16,973 bases of DNA from Euryarchaeota archaeon UBA462 (lineage in GTDB: Archaea > Thermoplasmatota > Poseidoniia > Poseidoniales > Thalassarchaeaceae): NCBI GenBank assembly GCA_002506755.1, contig DAYD01000019.1:1-16973 (forward strand). Reading direction: 5' to 3'. The translations under genes and the position numbers were made by a program. The notes beneath the pieces were generated by a model that was not told the DNA's origin, did no database searches, and saw only the letters and a program-made list of their open reading frames with translations. This document shows positions 6,887 through 14,655 of this stretch, piece by piece (position 1 is the stretch's first letter; every line of letters starts with the position of its first letter).

Positions 6887-9800
6887 TCAGCGCCTTGTGT
6901 TCGAGAATCTGATGGATACTGATACAACTATAGAGACCAGTAAAAGCAGGGCTAGAGAGAACCAAACGAGCATTGGCCCGGATTCTGTGGCATCTTCTAA
7001 TGCCCAATCAACCCAGTCTTGTTTGATAAGGTAGATTTCTGTTGAGTTGGTGTTCTTGGCGTGATCCATTGAGAACGCCTCTATGGTGTGCAATCCCGGT
7101 TCCCTAGGTATTGAAAGGTTAATTTCGAATATTCCTGATTCTGGGCAGGTCAAGTCCCTTGATTCAATTGGGCTGGTTAGTCTGACCATCAGTCCGGGTT
7201 CGCAATTTCCTAAGATGCCCCTAGTCGTTGACAAGGGGGATTCTCTGTAGATTTTTTCCGAGAGACCCAGAACTGGGGCGATTGAGTCCTTCTCTAGGAT
7301 GATAGAGTAGCTGTCGGTACTGTCCAGGGAGTCGACTTCGATTAGGAACTCGTTTGTTCCCTCGACAAGGTCCAAAGATAGGACTATGGTCCTCTCTCCG
7401 GGATTTATGGTTCCATTTTCTCCGGTTGTTTGGCTGTACCACCTTATCTCCTGAGACTGGTGCCTGTCTAGAACGACTTGTATGGTGTCTAGAGCCACTA
7501 GCTCGGGGTTTGAGTCAAATATCGAAGTATCGTAATCGCTCTCTTGTAACTCGAAATTCCTGCATTCATTGAATGAGTTGTTATTCTCCTGGCCAATAGT
7601 CCGATCTATGGCGTTCAGGCAAAATACTTGGTTTCCAGTATTGGTCAATAAAATTTCGTATGAACCCGAAGAGCCTGATTGGACTTCCAAGTCTTGTCCG
7701 TTGATACTGGCTCGCATCGTGACCTCCTCGGATGACCACCATGAGAGATTTTGATGATGATCGGATAGTAAAATTCCATTTGCAGGAGATAGACCCCAAG
7801 AAATCACAGGTTGCATCGAGTCCATGGTCATCTTCCAAGAGCTTTCATGCGAGTTGTTTGCCCAATCCTGAGTTGAGAGCAACATCGTCAGTTCTCCCTC
7901 GCCAAGGCCAGACAATTCAAGGGGTATAGATATTGTACTAGTCCTGTCATAATCGATTTGTGTTTGGTTCATATGAGAGCTCTGATTCACTATAATCGGT
8001 GGTCCCTCAGATTCGTGACACTCGAATTTCTGCACCCATGATTCGTAGAGTACACTGAAACACCATTTCCTAGTGTCGGAAGTGATCTCAAGTTGGATGC
8101 TACCGCTTGAGAGGTTTACTGGTTTCAGAAGCTCTTGTTCCCCATAGGAGTACCCTGCCTGATCAATAATGGACACAAAATTCACTTCTGATGGTGGATC
8201 GGGATCGAAAACCACTTGGAAAGATGAGTTTATTCTGTTCCCCGCCTTATCGGCACTCTCCACGGAGAATACGTTTGAATCGACGTCGTACAGGAATGCG
8301 GGGCCATCTGGTCCGTCGAAGATTCCAGTTCGTGACTTTTGTAGTTCGATGCTGTGGTTTGATATTCCAGATTCGTCGATTTGAAGTACTGTTCCATCGA
8401 ATGTGAGGATGGCACCAGGTTCGGTTCGGATGGAGAAGTTGAGGGTTTGAGAGTTAGTTATCCAAGGAACACCGAATATAGCCAGATCAGGAGAAGTGGA
8501 GTCGAAAAGTATCGATAAATGGGACTCTGATTGTCTACCGGAGTTGTCATATACCGAAGCATGGAAATGGAACCACTCCTCAATTTTAGGAAGAGTTGAG
8601 TTTATCCAAACCTCCCTGAAGGGGATAAGGCTTGTTTGATTCGAATTCTCGTTCCAGACAGAGGTAAGGTTGTGACTGATTCCATTGACGTCTACCCCCC
8701 ATACGTAATCAGCCTGGAATCTGGTTCCGTTAGAGGGCCAATCCCATGATACCTCTGCTAATGAGAATCCGATCCCTACGTCCCTGACATGTAGGTTTAC
8801 CGGCAATGGAGTGTTCGATTCGGTGAGATTCTCGGGCGTTGTGAATGATATTTCTGGATCGAGTTCCACCAATTCGTAATTGTATGGTATCCTGACTAGT
8901 GAACCTCCTTCTAGCTCAATGTCAACGAAGCCGGTCCAGGACCCCTCTGAAGGAGGGGTTTCGTAGCTAAGATTTAGGTGCAGTGCACCTGTTGGGACCT
9001 CTCCCGCTAGGTCCTCCGAACCCGAAGGCCAAGTCTCAGAAATCTCCGAGTCGTTCATTGTATTGAAGCCTGTAACATTTAGTGAGTCCCCCGCAACCAT
9101 CTCGATGTCAATCCAAAATCCTGCACTTCCACCGCTTACCGACCATCCGTGAACTGCGACCGCATAAAGGCCGTCTTCTGGATTTGATACTGATATTGAC
9201 TCAGAGGAAGTCCCGCTCCAGGACCTAGACACCTCCTCTCCAGAGGTGAAGTTTCCATCTCCATCCTTGTCCCTGAAAAGGAACAGATCCAGGTCGGCGT
9301 CGTCGTAAGAGTCCATCTTTATGCTAACCTCAGTTGCGTCTTCTAGGGATATGTTTTGCCACCAGGAAGCGGTCATTTTGTCTCCGGGGTCATCTTGAAA
9401 CGCAGTTTGATTTGTTAGACTGACTGGCTTGACCCATCCATGAGACTCGATTTTGCTTACCGGCAGGGGCATGGTTGAAACGACAATTGCATCGTCATAT
9501 CCGCTTGATTCGGACCAATCTGAAACGGTTTTGCTGAACCCACCGGATTCTGCGGTGATATACCCCAAGGATATGTTTAGTGGGTTGTCGTTTGTCTCTA
9601 CTCCGTGCAGGGCAGTGTGAAGGACCATCTGATGTATTCCGGGGGTTGAGGGCACTACGAACGTCTCTCTCGAGGTTCCTGTGTATGTCCCCCAGTTGTG
9701 TTGGCCGCTCCCAGCATGATTGTTTACGGATCTCTCCTCGATGTAGAAGGTAGTTGGCCCATATGATTGCGGGTCATTCGACCAGTATTCATGAGGCTTT

Positions 9801-12800
9801 TCTGTCATCCATAGGACGTCTATGTCGGTGAATGGGTTGTCGAGCCAGTCAACGTCGAGGATTATTGCCCCATCACCCGATAGTTCATCGGGCCAATCCA
9901 CCGTTAGGAATCTCCAGTCCCCACTCTCTGGCCTCCATGACCATCTCATTGCTCCACTTATCCATGACTCTGTGTAGAGGGTCTGGTTGGAGACGTTGCC
10001 GTCAAGTGGATTCGGGCTGAGGGTGAATGGGCCCCTCCAAGGAACATTTGTCACTATTGGTAGGGTCCAGGATCTGGTTGAGTTTGTCTCGGAATCGTTT
10101 TCGGAAACCACTCTAATTCCATGTTGCCTTAGCCCCGGGCTTGCATCTTCCGGAACCGCTACTGCTACTTGCAGGTTGGTTTCAGAGTTTGGCGGTAATG
10201 TGATGTTTTCTGGCACATAGATCCAGTCGTCCTCGGTTACTCCGAAAGACGTCCAGTCTACTTCTATCCTCACTTCATCCAATCCGGATGGGGTTCCGTC
10301 ATATCTCCACACCCCCAGTAGCAGGCCGTCCCTGGCGTCTTCAAATGGCATCCCTAGCCTTACCTCTGCCTGGGGTCCATGGGACCACCAGAATGTAATT
10401 TCCTCGAGTTCATCGCCATCCTCCCACTCGCTCTCGTCAACCATCCCATCTAAATCGGTGTCATTATGGTAAGAGCCATCGCCATCAAAATCGGTCCATC
10501 TGAATATTTCAAGGTAAACCCTCTCGTTCGAAGACCGGTCCATATCCTGGTCAAATGCCTCGTGTTGAATTGTCGCCCTAGCTCTGAACTGGACTGTTTC
10601 TGGATGAAGAGTGTTCTCAGTCTCATTCGATATGTGAATGGGGATTAGCAGGTCGGGCCTGTCTCCTTGATGACCATCCCAAGTTTCATTCTCCCCCCCT
10701 CCACTACCATTTCCCGTGCTATTCCAGACTAAAACCGTGTGCTCCAATGGCTGGAAGGTGATGGGAGTTAGGTTCAACCCTAATTCTGAGTGGGCAGGAT
10801 TGTTGAAGAGGATGTCAAATTGTTGTTCTTGTCCGGGATTAATAGAATTTAGGTTGGCGTCCCTGTGGTGACCGTGGAACCAGCCAGTATTCCATTGAGC
10901 AGGCGAGGCCGACCATGTGCCGTTAAATCCCTGCAGGGTCCTCACCGATCTGGAAGCGTTCATCCATCCCCCTCCTTGTACGAAGGGTTCGTATCCTCTG
11001 TCATCTGAAGTGGATAAGACAAAATCCCTAAGTTCTTGGGAGCCTGGATGGGTGCCGTAATTCTCGAGCCAAGCCTGCTCTACCAAGGCCAGCAAGCCTG
11101 CGACAACTGGGGTAGCTAGGCTAGTGCCCCCCCATGTAGTCCATGCCTGATTTGCGTTGTTGTAGTTATTCAGAGGCATATCTCCCGTCGCGGACCACCC
11201 TACCGCGACTATGTCCGGATCCATCCTACCTACAGCGTTTGGCCCCCTGTTCGACCAAGGAGCGCTCTGGCCCCATGAGTCGGAGGACCTACTGCTGAAG
11301 GCCCCAACTGAGAAGACGCCGTGAGCGGCCCCTGGTACCTTTGTGGTCCCAAATCCATGGCCCCCATTTCCTATAGCCACGGCATAGGAGACATTGGAAT
11401 TGTAGACTCTAGTGATCCAATCTAGATAAAGTGAGTAACCGTCTGCCCCGGAGTCATCAACCGATGAGTATCCAAAGGAGAATGACCCGATGTGGGGCTG
11501 GTCCGGAGTTGCAGGATCGCCGTCGTAGCCCTCTGCGATGAACCTCCATGCGTCCAGCGAATGTCCACCCGAGTAGTGGTTTCCGATCGAGGTTATGGTG
11601 GCATTTGGTGCCATACCTAGGACCCTTCCCCCATCTACAACCCCTTGTGCCGACACCGCGCTCGCACAAAGGGTCCCATGGCTGCCGGATTCAAGCATGA
11701 AAAGAGTCAGATTCCCTGGTCCTGCAATTCTATCCAAATATCCATGTCTGGAAGAATACGTGGACCCATAGGGCACTCCATGGACACCGTCGGACACCCA
11801 GTAAACTAAGCCTGCGGAAATATCCCACAATCCGTCTCCGTCATTGTCCCTTCCAGAGGTCTCCGCCCCAGGCCTCATCGGAGTTTCGTTTCCGAACCAT
11901 CCATCCCTATCGATATCTGGCCAGACAGTCTCATACCTACCCACTTCAATATCATCTACCACTAATATAGGAACATCTCCGCCTGCCTTTTCTCTGAGTC
12001 TCCAGTCTGGATGCTGACCTATGTGATATTCACCCGAAAGCGAAGGTTCTATGCCGGTAATATTGTATCCTGAGCCGTCTAGAATCCCATCACTGTCATT
12101 GTCAAAATCTACCATTGATGTGTCTGCGTACCATGAATCTTGGGCGGGATATGCCTCACCATCGACCATCCACTTGTACATGCTGTTGTGATCAAGCATC
12201 AATGGCCAACCCGAATAGGGGGAGCCCTCGTATTCTACCCTTGCCTGAGTCCCGTTCAAGTCAGGGTGCCCAAAGTCAACCCCTGTGTCCGCGACTGCAA
12301 CGATGATCCCGTCTCCCGAGAATCCCATTCCCCATGCATCGTTTGCACCGTGAATTTCTCCAGATCTTACGGAATTAGGATTAGGGCCCGTAGGAGCAAT
12401 CCCATATGGTTCTGGGGCTCTTTCTGCATCGATGAGTGCGATTATTCCTTCCGCATCGACCAGTTTGCTAAGTAGCTCCGAATCCATCCAAAATGTTCTG
12501 TGTTCTATATTCTCGGTTTGTATGTCATTCTGCACCAATCTTTCGCCGTTGGCTGGCGGAGCCTGTCTGTCTATTGAGCCGGTCTTCCTTTGCCAAACGT
12601 CCAGATCTTGGATAGAGCTAGTGATTGCAGTGACTCTAATTTTGTCTTGACCGGATTGTACTCTTTCTGAAAGGGAGTTATCCAACCATGGGGTGCCTAA
12701 ATCCGGACTTTCTTGTTGGAATTCGGGTTCTAGGAATTGGTCCTTTGGCGTTTGGTGTCCGGTCACTGTAGGAGAATATGGTGCAGATATCAGAATTAAT

Positions 12801-12829
12801 AGCACGATGGCTGAGATCCTGCTTCGCAC
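6887..12829 (-). CDS. Giant membrane-anchored subtilisin-family (S8) serine protease, pyrolysin-like
   Basis: An exported endopeptidase of about 1980 aa. The frame is open up to an ATG at 12994, but that part is the antisense of tRNA-Gln. The in-frame GTG at 12829 gives a proper signal peptide (MRSRISAIVLLILISA), so I use it. Catalytic residues are visible: D181 (ADTGVDFGHPD), H384 (GSHGTLCA), oxyanion N488 (IGNGGHG) and S570 (GGTSLATP). Asp and His are 203 residues apart, against a few tens in classical subtilisins; large inserts here occur in pyrolysin and tripeptidyl peptidase II. The insert carries acidic DxDxDG-type loops. After the catalytic domain come a further acidic DFDGDG segment (about 780-790), a PPC-like domain (about 1145-1250, DDADLDLFLF), several Ig-like stretches, one membrane helix (about 1951-1972) and a short basic end. 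It is probably anchored with the catalytic part outside, digesting proteins or maturing surface proteins. Confidence 0.92.
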   Translation of the reverse strand: MRSRISAIVLLILISAPYSPTVTGHQTPKDQFLEPEFQQESPDLGTPWLDNSLSERVQSGQDKIRVTAITSSIQDLDVWQRKTGSIDRQAPPANGERLVQNDIQTENIEHRTFWMDSELLSKLVDAEGIIALIDAERAPEPYGIAPTGPNPNSVRSGEIHGANDAWGMGFSGDGIIVAVADTGVDFGHPDLNGTQARVEYEGSPYSGWPLMLDHNSMYKWMVDGEAYPAQDSWYADTSMVDFDNDSDGILDGSGYNITGIEPSLSGEYHIGQHPDWRLREKAGGDVPILVVDDIEVGRYETVWPDIDRDGWFGNETPMRPGAETSGRDNDGDGLWDISAGLVYWVSDGVHGVPYGSTYSSRHGYLDRIAGPGNLTLFMLESGSHGTLCASAVSAQGVVDGGRVLGMAPNATITSIGNHYSGGHSLDAWRFIAEGYDGDPATPDQPHIGSFSFGYSSVDDSGADGYSLYLDWITRVYNSNVSYAVAIGNGGHGFGTTKVPGAAHGVFSVGAFSSRSSDSWGQSAPWSNRGPNAVGRMDPDIVAVGWSATGDMPLNNYNNANQAWTTWGGTSLATPVVAGLLALVEQAWLENYGTHPGSQELRDFVLSTSDDRGYEPFVQGGGWMNASRSVRTLQGFNGTWSASPAQWNTGWFHGHHRDANLNSINPGQEQQFDILFNNPAHSELGLNLTPITFQPLEHTVLVWNSTGNGSGGGENETWDGHQGDRPDLLIPIHISNETENTLHPETVQFRARATIQHEAFDQDMDRSSNERVYLEIFRWTDFDGDGSYHNDTDLDGMVDESEWEDGDELEEITFWWSHGPQAEVRLGMPFEDARDGLLLGVWRYDGTPSGLDEVRIEVDWTSFGVTEDDWIYVPENITLPPNSETNLQVAVAVPEDASPGLRQHGIRVVSENDSETNSTRSWTLPIVTNVPWRGPFTLSPNPLDGNVSNQTLYTESWISGAMRWSWRPESGDWRFLTVDWPDELSGDGAIILDVDWLDNPFTDIDVLWMTEKPHEYWSNDPQSYGPTTFYIEERSVNNHAGSGQHNWGTYTGTSRETFVVPSTPGIHQMVLHTALHGVETNDNPLNISLGYITAESGGFSKTVSDWSESSGYDDAIVVSTMPLPVSKIESHGWVKPVSLTNQTAFQDDPGDKMTASWWQNISLEDATEVSIKMDSYDDADLDLFLFRDKDGDGNFTSGEEVSRSWSGTSSESISVSNPEDGLYAVAVHGWSVSGGSAGFWIDIEMVAGDSLNVTGFNTMNDSEISETWPSGSEDLAGEVPTGALHLNLSYETPPSEGSWTGFVDIELEGGSLVRIPYNYELVELDPEISFTTPENLTESNTPLPVNLHVRDVGIGFSLAEVSWDWPSNGTRFQADYVWGVDVNGISHNLTSVWNENSNQTSLIPFREVWINSTLPKIEEWFHFHASVYDNSGRQSESHLSILFDSTSPDLAIFGVPWITNSQTLNFSIRTEPGAILTFDGTVLQIDESGISNHSIELQKSRTGIFDGPDGPAFLYDVDSNVFSVESADKAGNRINSSFQVVFDPDPPSEVNFVSIIDQAGYSYGEQELLKPVNLSSGSIQLEITSDTRKWCFSVLYESWVQKFECHESEGPPIIVNQSSHMNQTQIDYDRTSTISIPLELSGLGEGELTMLLSTQDWANNSHESSWKMTMDSMQPVISWGLSPANGILLSDHHQNLSWWSSEEVTMRASINGQDLEVQSGSSGSYEILLTNTGNQVFCLNAIDRTIGQENNNSFNECRNFELQESDYDTSIFDSNPELVALDTIQVVLDRHQSQEIRWYSQTTGENGTINPGERTIVLSLDLVEGTNEFLIEVDSLDSTDSYSIILEKDSIAPVLGLSEKIYRESPLSTTRGILGNCEPGLMVRLTSPIESRDLTCPESGIFEINLSIPREPGLHTIEAFSMDHAKNTNSTEIYLIKQDWVDWALEDATESGPMLVWFSLALLLLVSIVVSVSIRFSNTRR

Positions 12830-12914
12830 AGTTAATCGACTTGAGGATGTGGCTTGATATTGACGGCTCCAAGGCCCGTCAAATACAATAGTCTGAACTC
12901 TGAGGGGGGTGCGG
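12830..12914. promoter_or_regulatory. Divergent promoter region between the protease gene and tRNA-Gln
   Basis: The 85 bases between the GTG start of the protease (minus) and the 5' end of tRNA-Gln (plus) must carry both promoters. On the plus strand AAATACAATA (12881-12890) is centred about 29 bases before the mature tRNA end, a good TATA position. On the minus strand an ATATCAA element (12855-12861) lies about 29 bases from the GTG, but is weak. No Shine-Dalgarno precedes the GTG. Confidence 0.4.
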
Positions 12915-12990
12915 AGTCCCGTAGTGTAGTGGTCCATCATCTCGGGTTTTGGTCCCGGGGACCCTGGTTCGAATCCGGGCGGGACTACCA
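12915..12990 (+). tRNA. tRNA-Gln (anticodon TTG), CCA encoded
   Basis: A full cloverleaf of 76 bases including CCA. Acceptor AGTCCCG (12915-12921) pairs with CGGGACT (12980-12986); the discriminator is A, then CCA at 12988-12990. The D arm carries the conserved GG and A. The anticodon stem TCGGG/CCCGG holds the loop TTTTGGT, so the anticodon is TTG, reading CAA. The T arm CCTGG-TTCGAAT-CCGGG is canonical with one G-U pair. It is the only plus-strand gene here. It is antisense to a spurious upstream extension of the protease frame, and its CCA end directly abuts the stop codon of the convergent acyl-CoA dehydrogenase gene. Confidence 0.96.
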
Positions 12991-14202
12991 TCAATTAATT
13001 GCCTCGGGATCTCTCTTGAGGTCCTTTGTGATATTCTTCTGGTGGCTTTCCAGAGTCCCCCCTCCTATTTCTAAAAGCTTGGCGTCCCTCCACATTCTCT
13101 CGACCACGTATTCGCCGACATAACCATACCCTCCCATTACCTGAATTGCCCGATCTGCGATATTCTTTGCCGCAGTGGTCGCGAACAATTTTACTCCATC
13201 GGAATCTAGTCTATGACCTGCCTCTGAAAGGTCGATCTGCCTTGCCGTGTCGTATACATAGGCCTTCATTGCACGGTATTCTGCCCAAGACTCCCCGATG
13301 TGCCTTTGAATCTGTCCAAAATCCCTGATCTCCTTGCCAAAGGCCTCCCGTTCAGTGGCATAAGAATTCATGTCCGCTAGGCACCTTCTGGCTATTCCGA
13401 CACTCATGGCCGCCAATCCAACCCTTTCGTGTTCCAGGTTTCTCATTAGATGTATCATTGATTCCCCTGGTTTGCCCACCAAATTCTCAGCAGGAATGAT
13501 ACAGTCTTCGAATACCAATTCGGCTGTTGTGCTGGCTCTCATACCCAACTTATCCTCGATTTTTTGACCTGCAGAGTATCCCTTCATACCCTTCTCGACT
13601 AAAAAAGTAGATACTTCGGCCCTGCCCTTAGCATCTGTGCCAGTTCTAGCATAGAGCCAAACGACATCCGCAGGATTTCCATCTTGGTCAATAATTCCAT
13701 TTGTGATCCACATTTTCCTACCGTTTATCACCCAAGATCCATCTTCCGACTGGACCGCTGACGTTTGCATTCCCAATACGTCAGTTCCATGATCTGGTTC
13801 ACTCATTCCGAGGCAGCCGACCCACTCACCACTGCAGACATTGGGGAGTATCCTTTGCTTCTGCAAATCGTTTCCGCTATGCACTAGGTTGTTCACGAAT
13901 AGCTGGTCATGGGCGAGAAATGCTAGGCAGAGACCGGGGTCGGAATATGACAGTTCTTCGTTTACGATTGCAACGGAGGTGCAATCCATGCCCGCCCCCC
14001 CATATTCAGTCGGGGCCGTGAGTCCTAGTAGGCCCATGCCGCCCATTTCCCTGAATAGCTCGAGGTTGAACCTCTCGTTTCTATCGTTTTCTAGGGCTTG
14101 CGGCTCTACTCTGTCCGAAACGAAGTTTCTTACCATCTCCCGCAGCATTGCATGTTCTTCTGTGGGGTTTGTGATATCCATATCGCGCCATGCTTCTGGC
14201 AT
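12991..14202 (-). CDS. Acyl-CoA dehydrogenase, isovaleryl-CoA dehydrogenase type
   Basis: A FAD enzyme that introduces the trans-2,3 double bond in acyl-CoA and passes electrons to electron-transfer flavoprotein. The 403 aa fit the family. Visible are the flavin-binding LGMSEPDHGTDVLGMQT and WITNG motifs, the YATEREAFGKEI helix, and the C-terminal GGYGYVGEY and RDAKLLEIGGGT. In most short- and medium-chain members the catalytic Glu lies in the last motif (YEGT); here that position is Gly. A Glu at residue 259 (LEHERVGLAA) matches the position used by isovaleryl-CoA and long-chain enzymes (LERxxLA). Branched-chain (leucine) or long-chain substrates are therefore more likely; the choice is inference. 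The start may instead be the ATG at 14181 (MDITNPTEEHAML), closer to the family N-terminus. The stop touches the convergent tRNA-Gln. Confidence 0.93.
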   Translation of the reverse strand: MPEAWRDMDITNPTEEHAMLREMVRNFVSDRVEPQALENDRNERFNLELFREMGGMGLLGLTAPTEYGGAGMDCTSVAIVNEELSYSDPGLCLAFLAHDQLFVNNLVHSGNDLQKQRILPNVCSGEWVGCLGMSEPDHGTDVLGMQTSAVQSEDGSWVINGRKMWITNGIIDQDGNPADVVWLYARTGTDAKGRAEVSTFLVEKGMKGYSAGQKIEDKLGMRASTTAELVFEDCIIPAENLVGKPGESMIHLMRNLEHERVGLAAMSVGIARRCLADMNSYATEREAFGKEIRDFGQIQRHIGESWAEYRAMKAYVYDTARQIDLSEAGHRLDSDGVKLFATTAAKNIADRAIQVMGGYGYVGEYVVERMWRDAKLLEIGGGTLESHQKNITKDLKRDPEAIN

Positions 14203-14244
14203 GATCCCGCTAGCTGGTTCTTTCGTATGAGGATTCGTATTTGA

Positions 14245-14655
14245 TCAGTTCCAGAAGGCAGAGTCTTCCCAAGGGAGCCCTATCGCGATTCCTAAAATCT
14301 CTAGAATCACGAAATTCCAAAAAAGGTATGCGATTATCGAAGCGGTGAAAACTGCTAGTGAAGTGTTGACTACCCTCCTCCTCTCTCTCTTCACGTCATC
14401 CAATGAGCACACACCCCTTTTTCTAAAGTAGATTACCAAGCCTATTGCGACCATTGACAGAGACACGGCATATAGAGCGTACCTGACCCATGAATAGTAT
14501 AAATTATTGGAAAGCTGGTCTGCAGCGACTATTGCGGATGATCCTGCGAATAATACCCATATGACCGATGGAAGGCAACACATACTGGCGGTCACTGCGG
14601 ATAGTGCCACCAATGACGTTAATGGTCCCCTATCTTCCCTATCCATTTTTACCAC
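14245..14655 (-). CDS. Small membrane protein with a Cys-Cys pair, MerT-like topology
   Basis: 136 aa with three predicted membrane helices: about 12-45, 57-77 and 98-124. The first contains a Cys-Cys pair followed by Leu-Pro (C26, C27); the loop between helices 2 and 3 is basic (RKRG, KRERRR), so cytoplasmic, and carries a lone C83. A Cys pair in helix 1 plus cysteine in the loop before helix 3 is the layout of MerT-type mercuric ion transporters, which carry a second loop Cys that this one lacks. Metal or thiol handling is therefore possible but not shown, and no merR, merA or merP gene is nearby. The GTG start overlaps the asnS stop by one base (TAGTG), suggesting translational coupling; the ATG at 14646 is an alternative start. 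I do not recognise the family with certainty. Confidence 0.7.
   Translation of the reverse strand: MVKMDREDRGPLTSLVALSAVTASMCCLPSVIWVLFAGSSAIVAADQLSNNLYYSWVRYALYAVSLSMVAIGLVIYFRKRGVCSLDDVKRERRRVVNTSLAVFTASIIAYLFWNFVILEILGIAIGLPWEDSAFWN

Noticed and set aside
8941..8990. Two strong inverted repeats inside the protease gene: ACCCCTC/GAGGGGT (8941-8959) and AGGTGCA/TGCACCT (8976-8990)
   Set aside because: They lie mid-gene in a continuous open frame with normal protein sequence and no T-run or promoter nearby; most likely chance, though a structured mRNA cannot be excluded.
12830..12994. N-terminal extension of the protease up to the ATG at 12994
   Set aside because: It is the antisense of tRNA-Gln plus its promoter, places 55 residues before an obvious signal peptide, and has no in-frame ATG in between.
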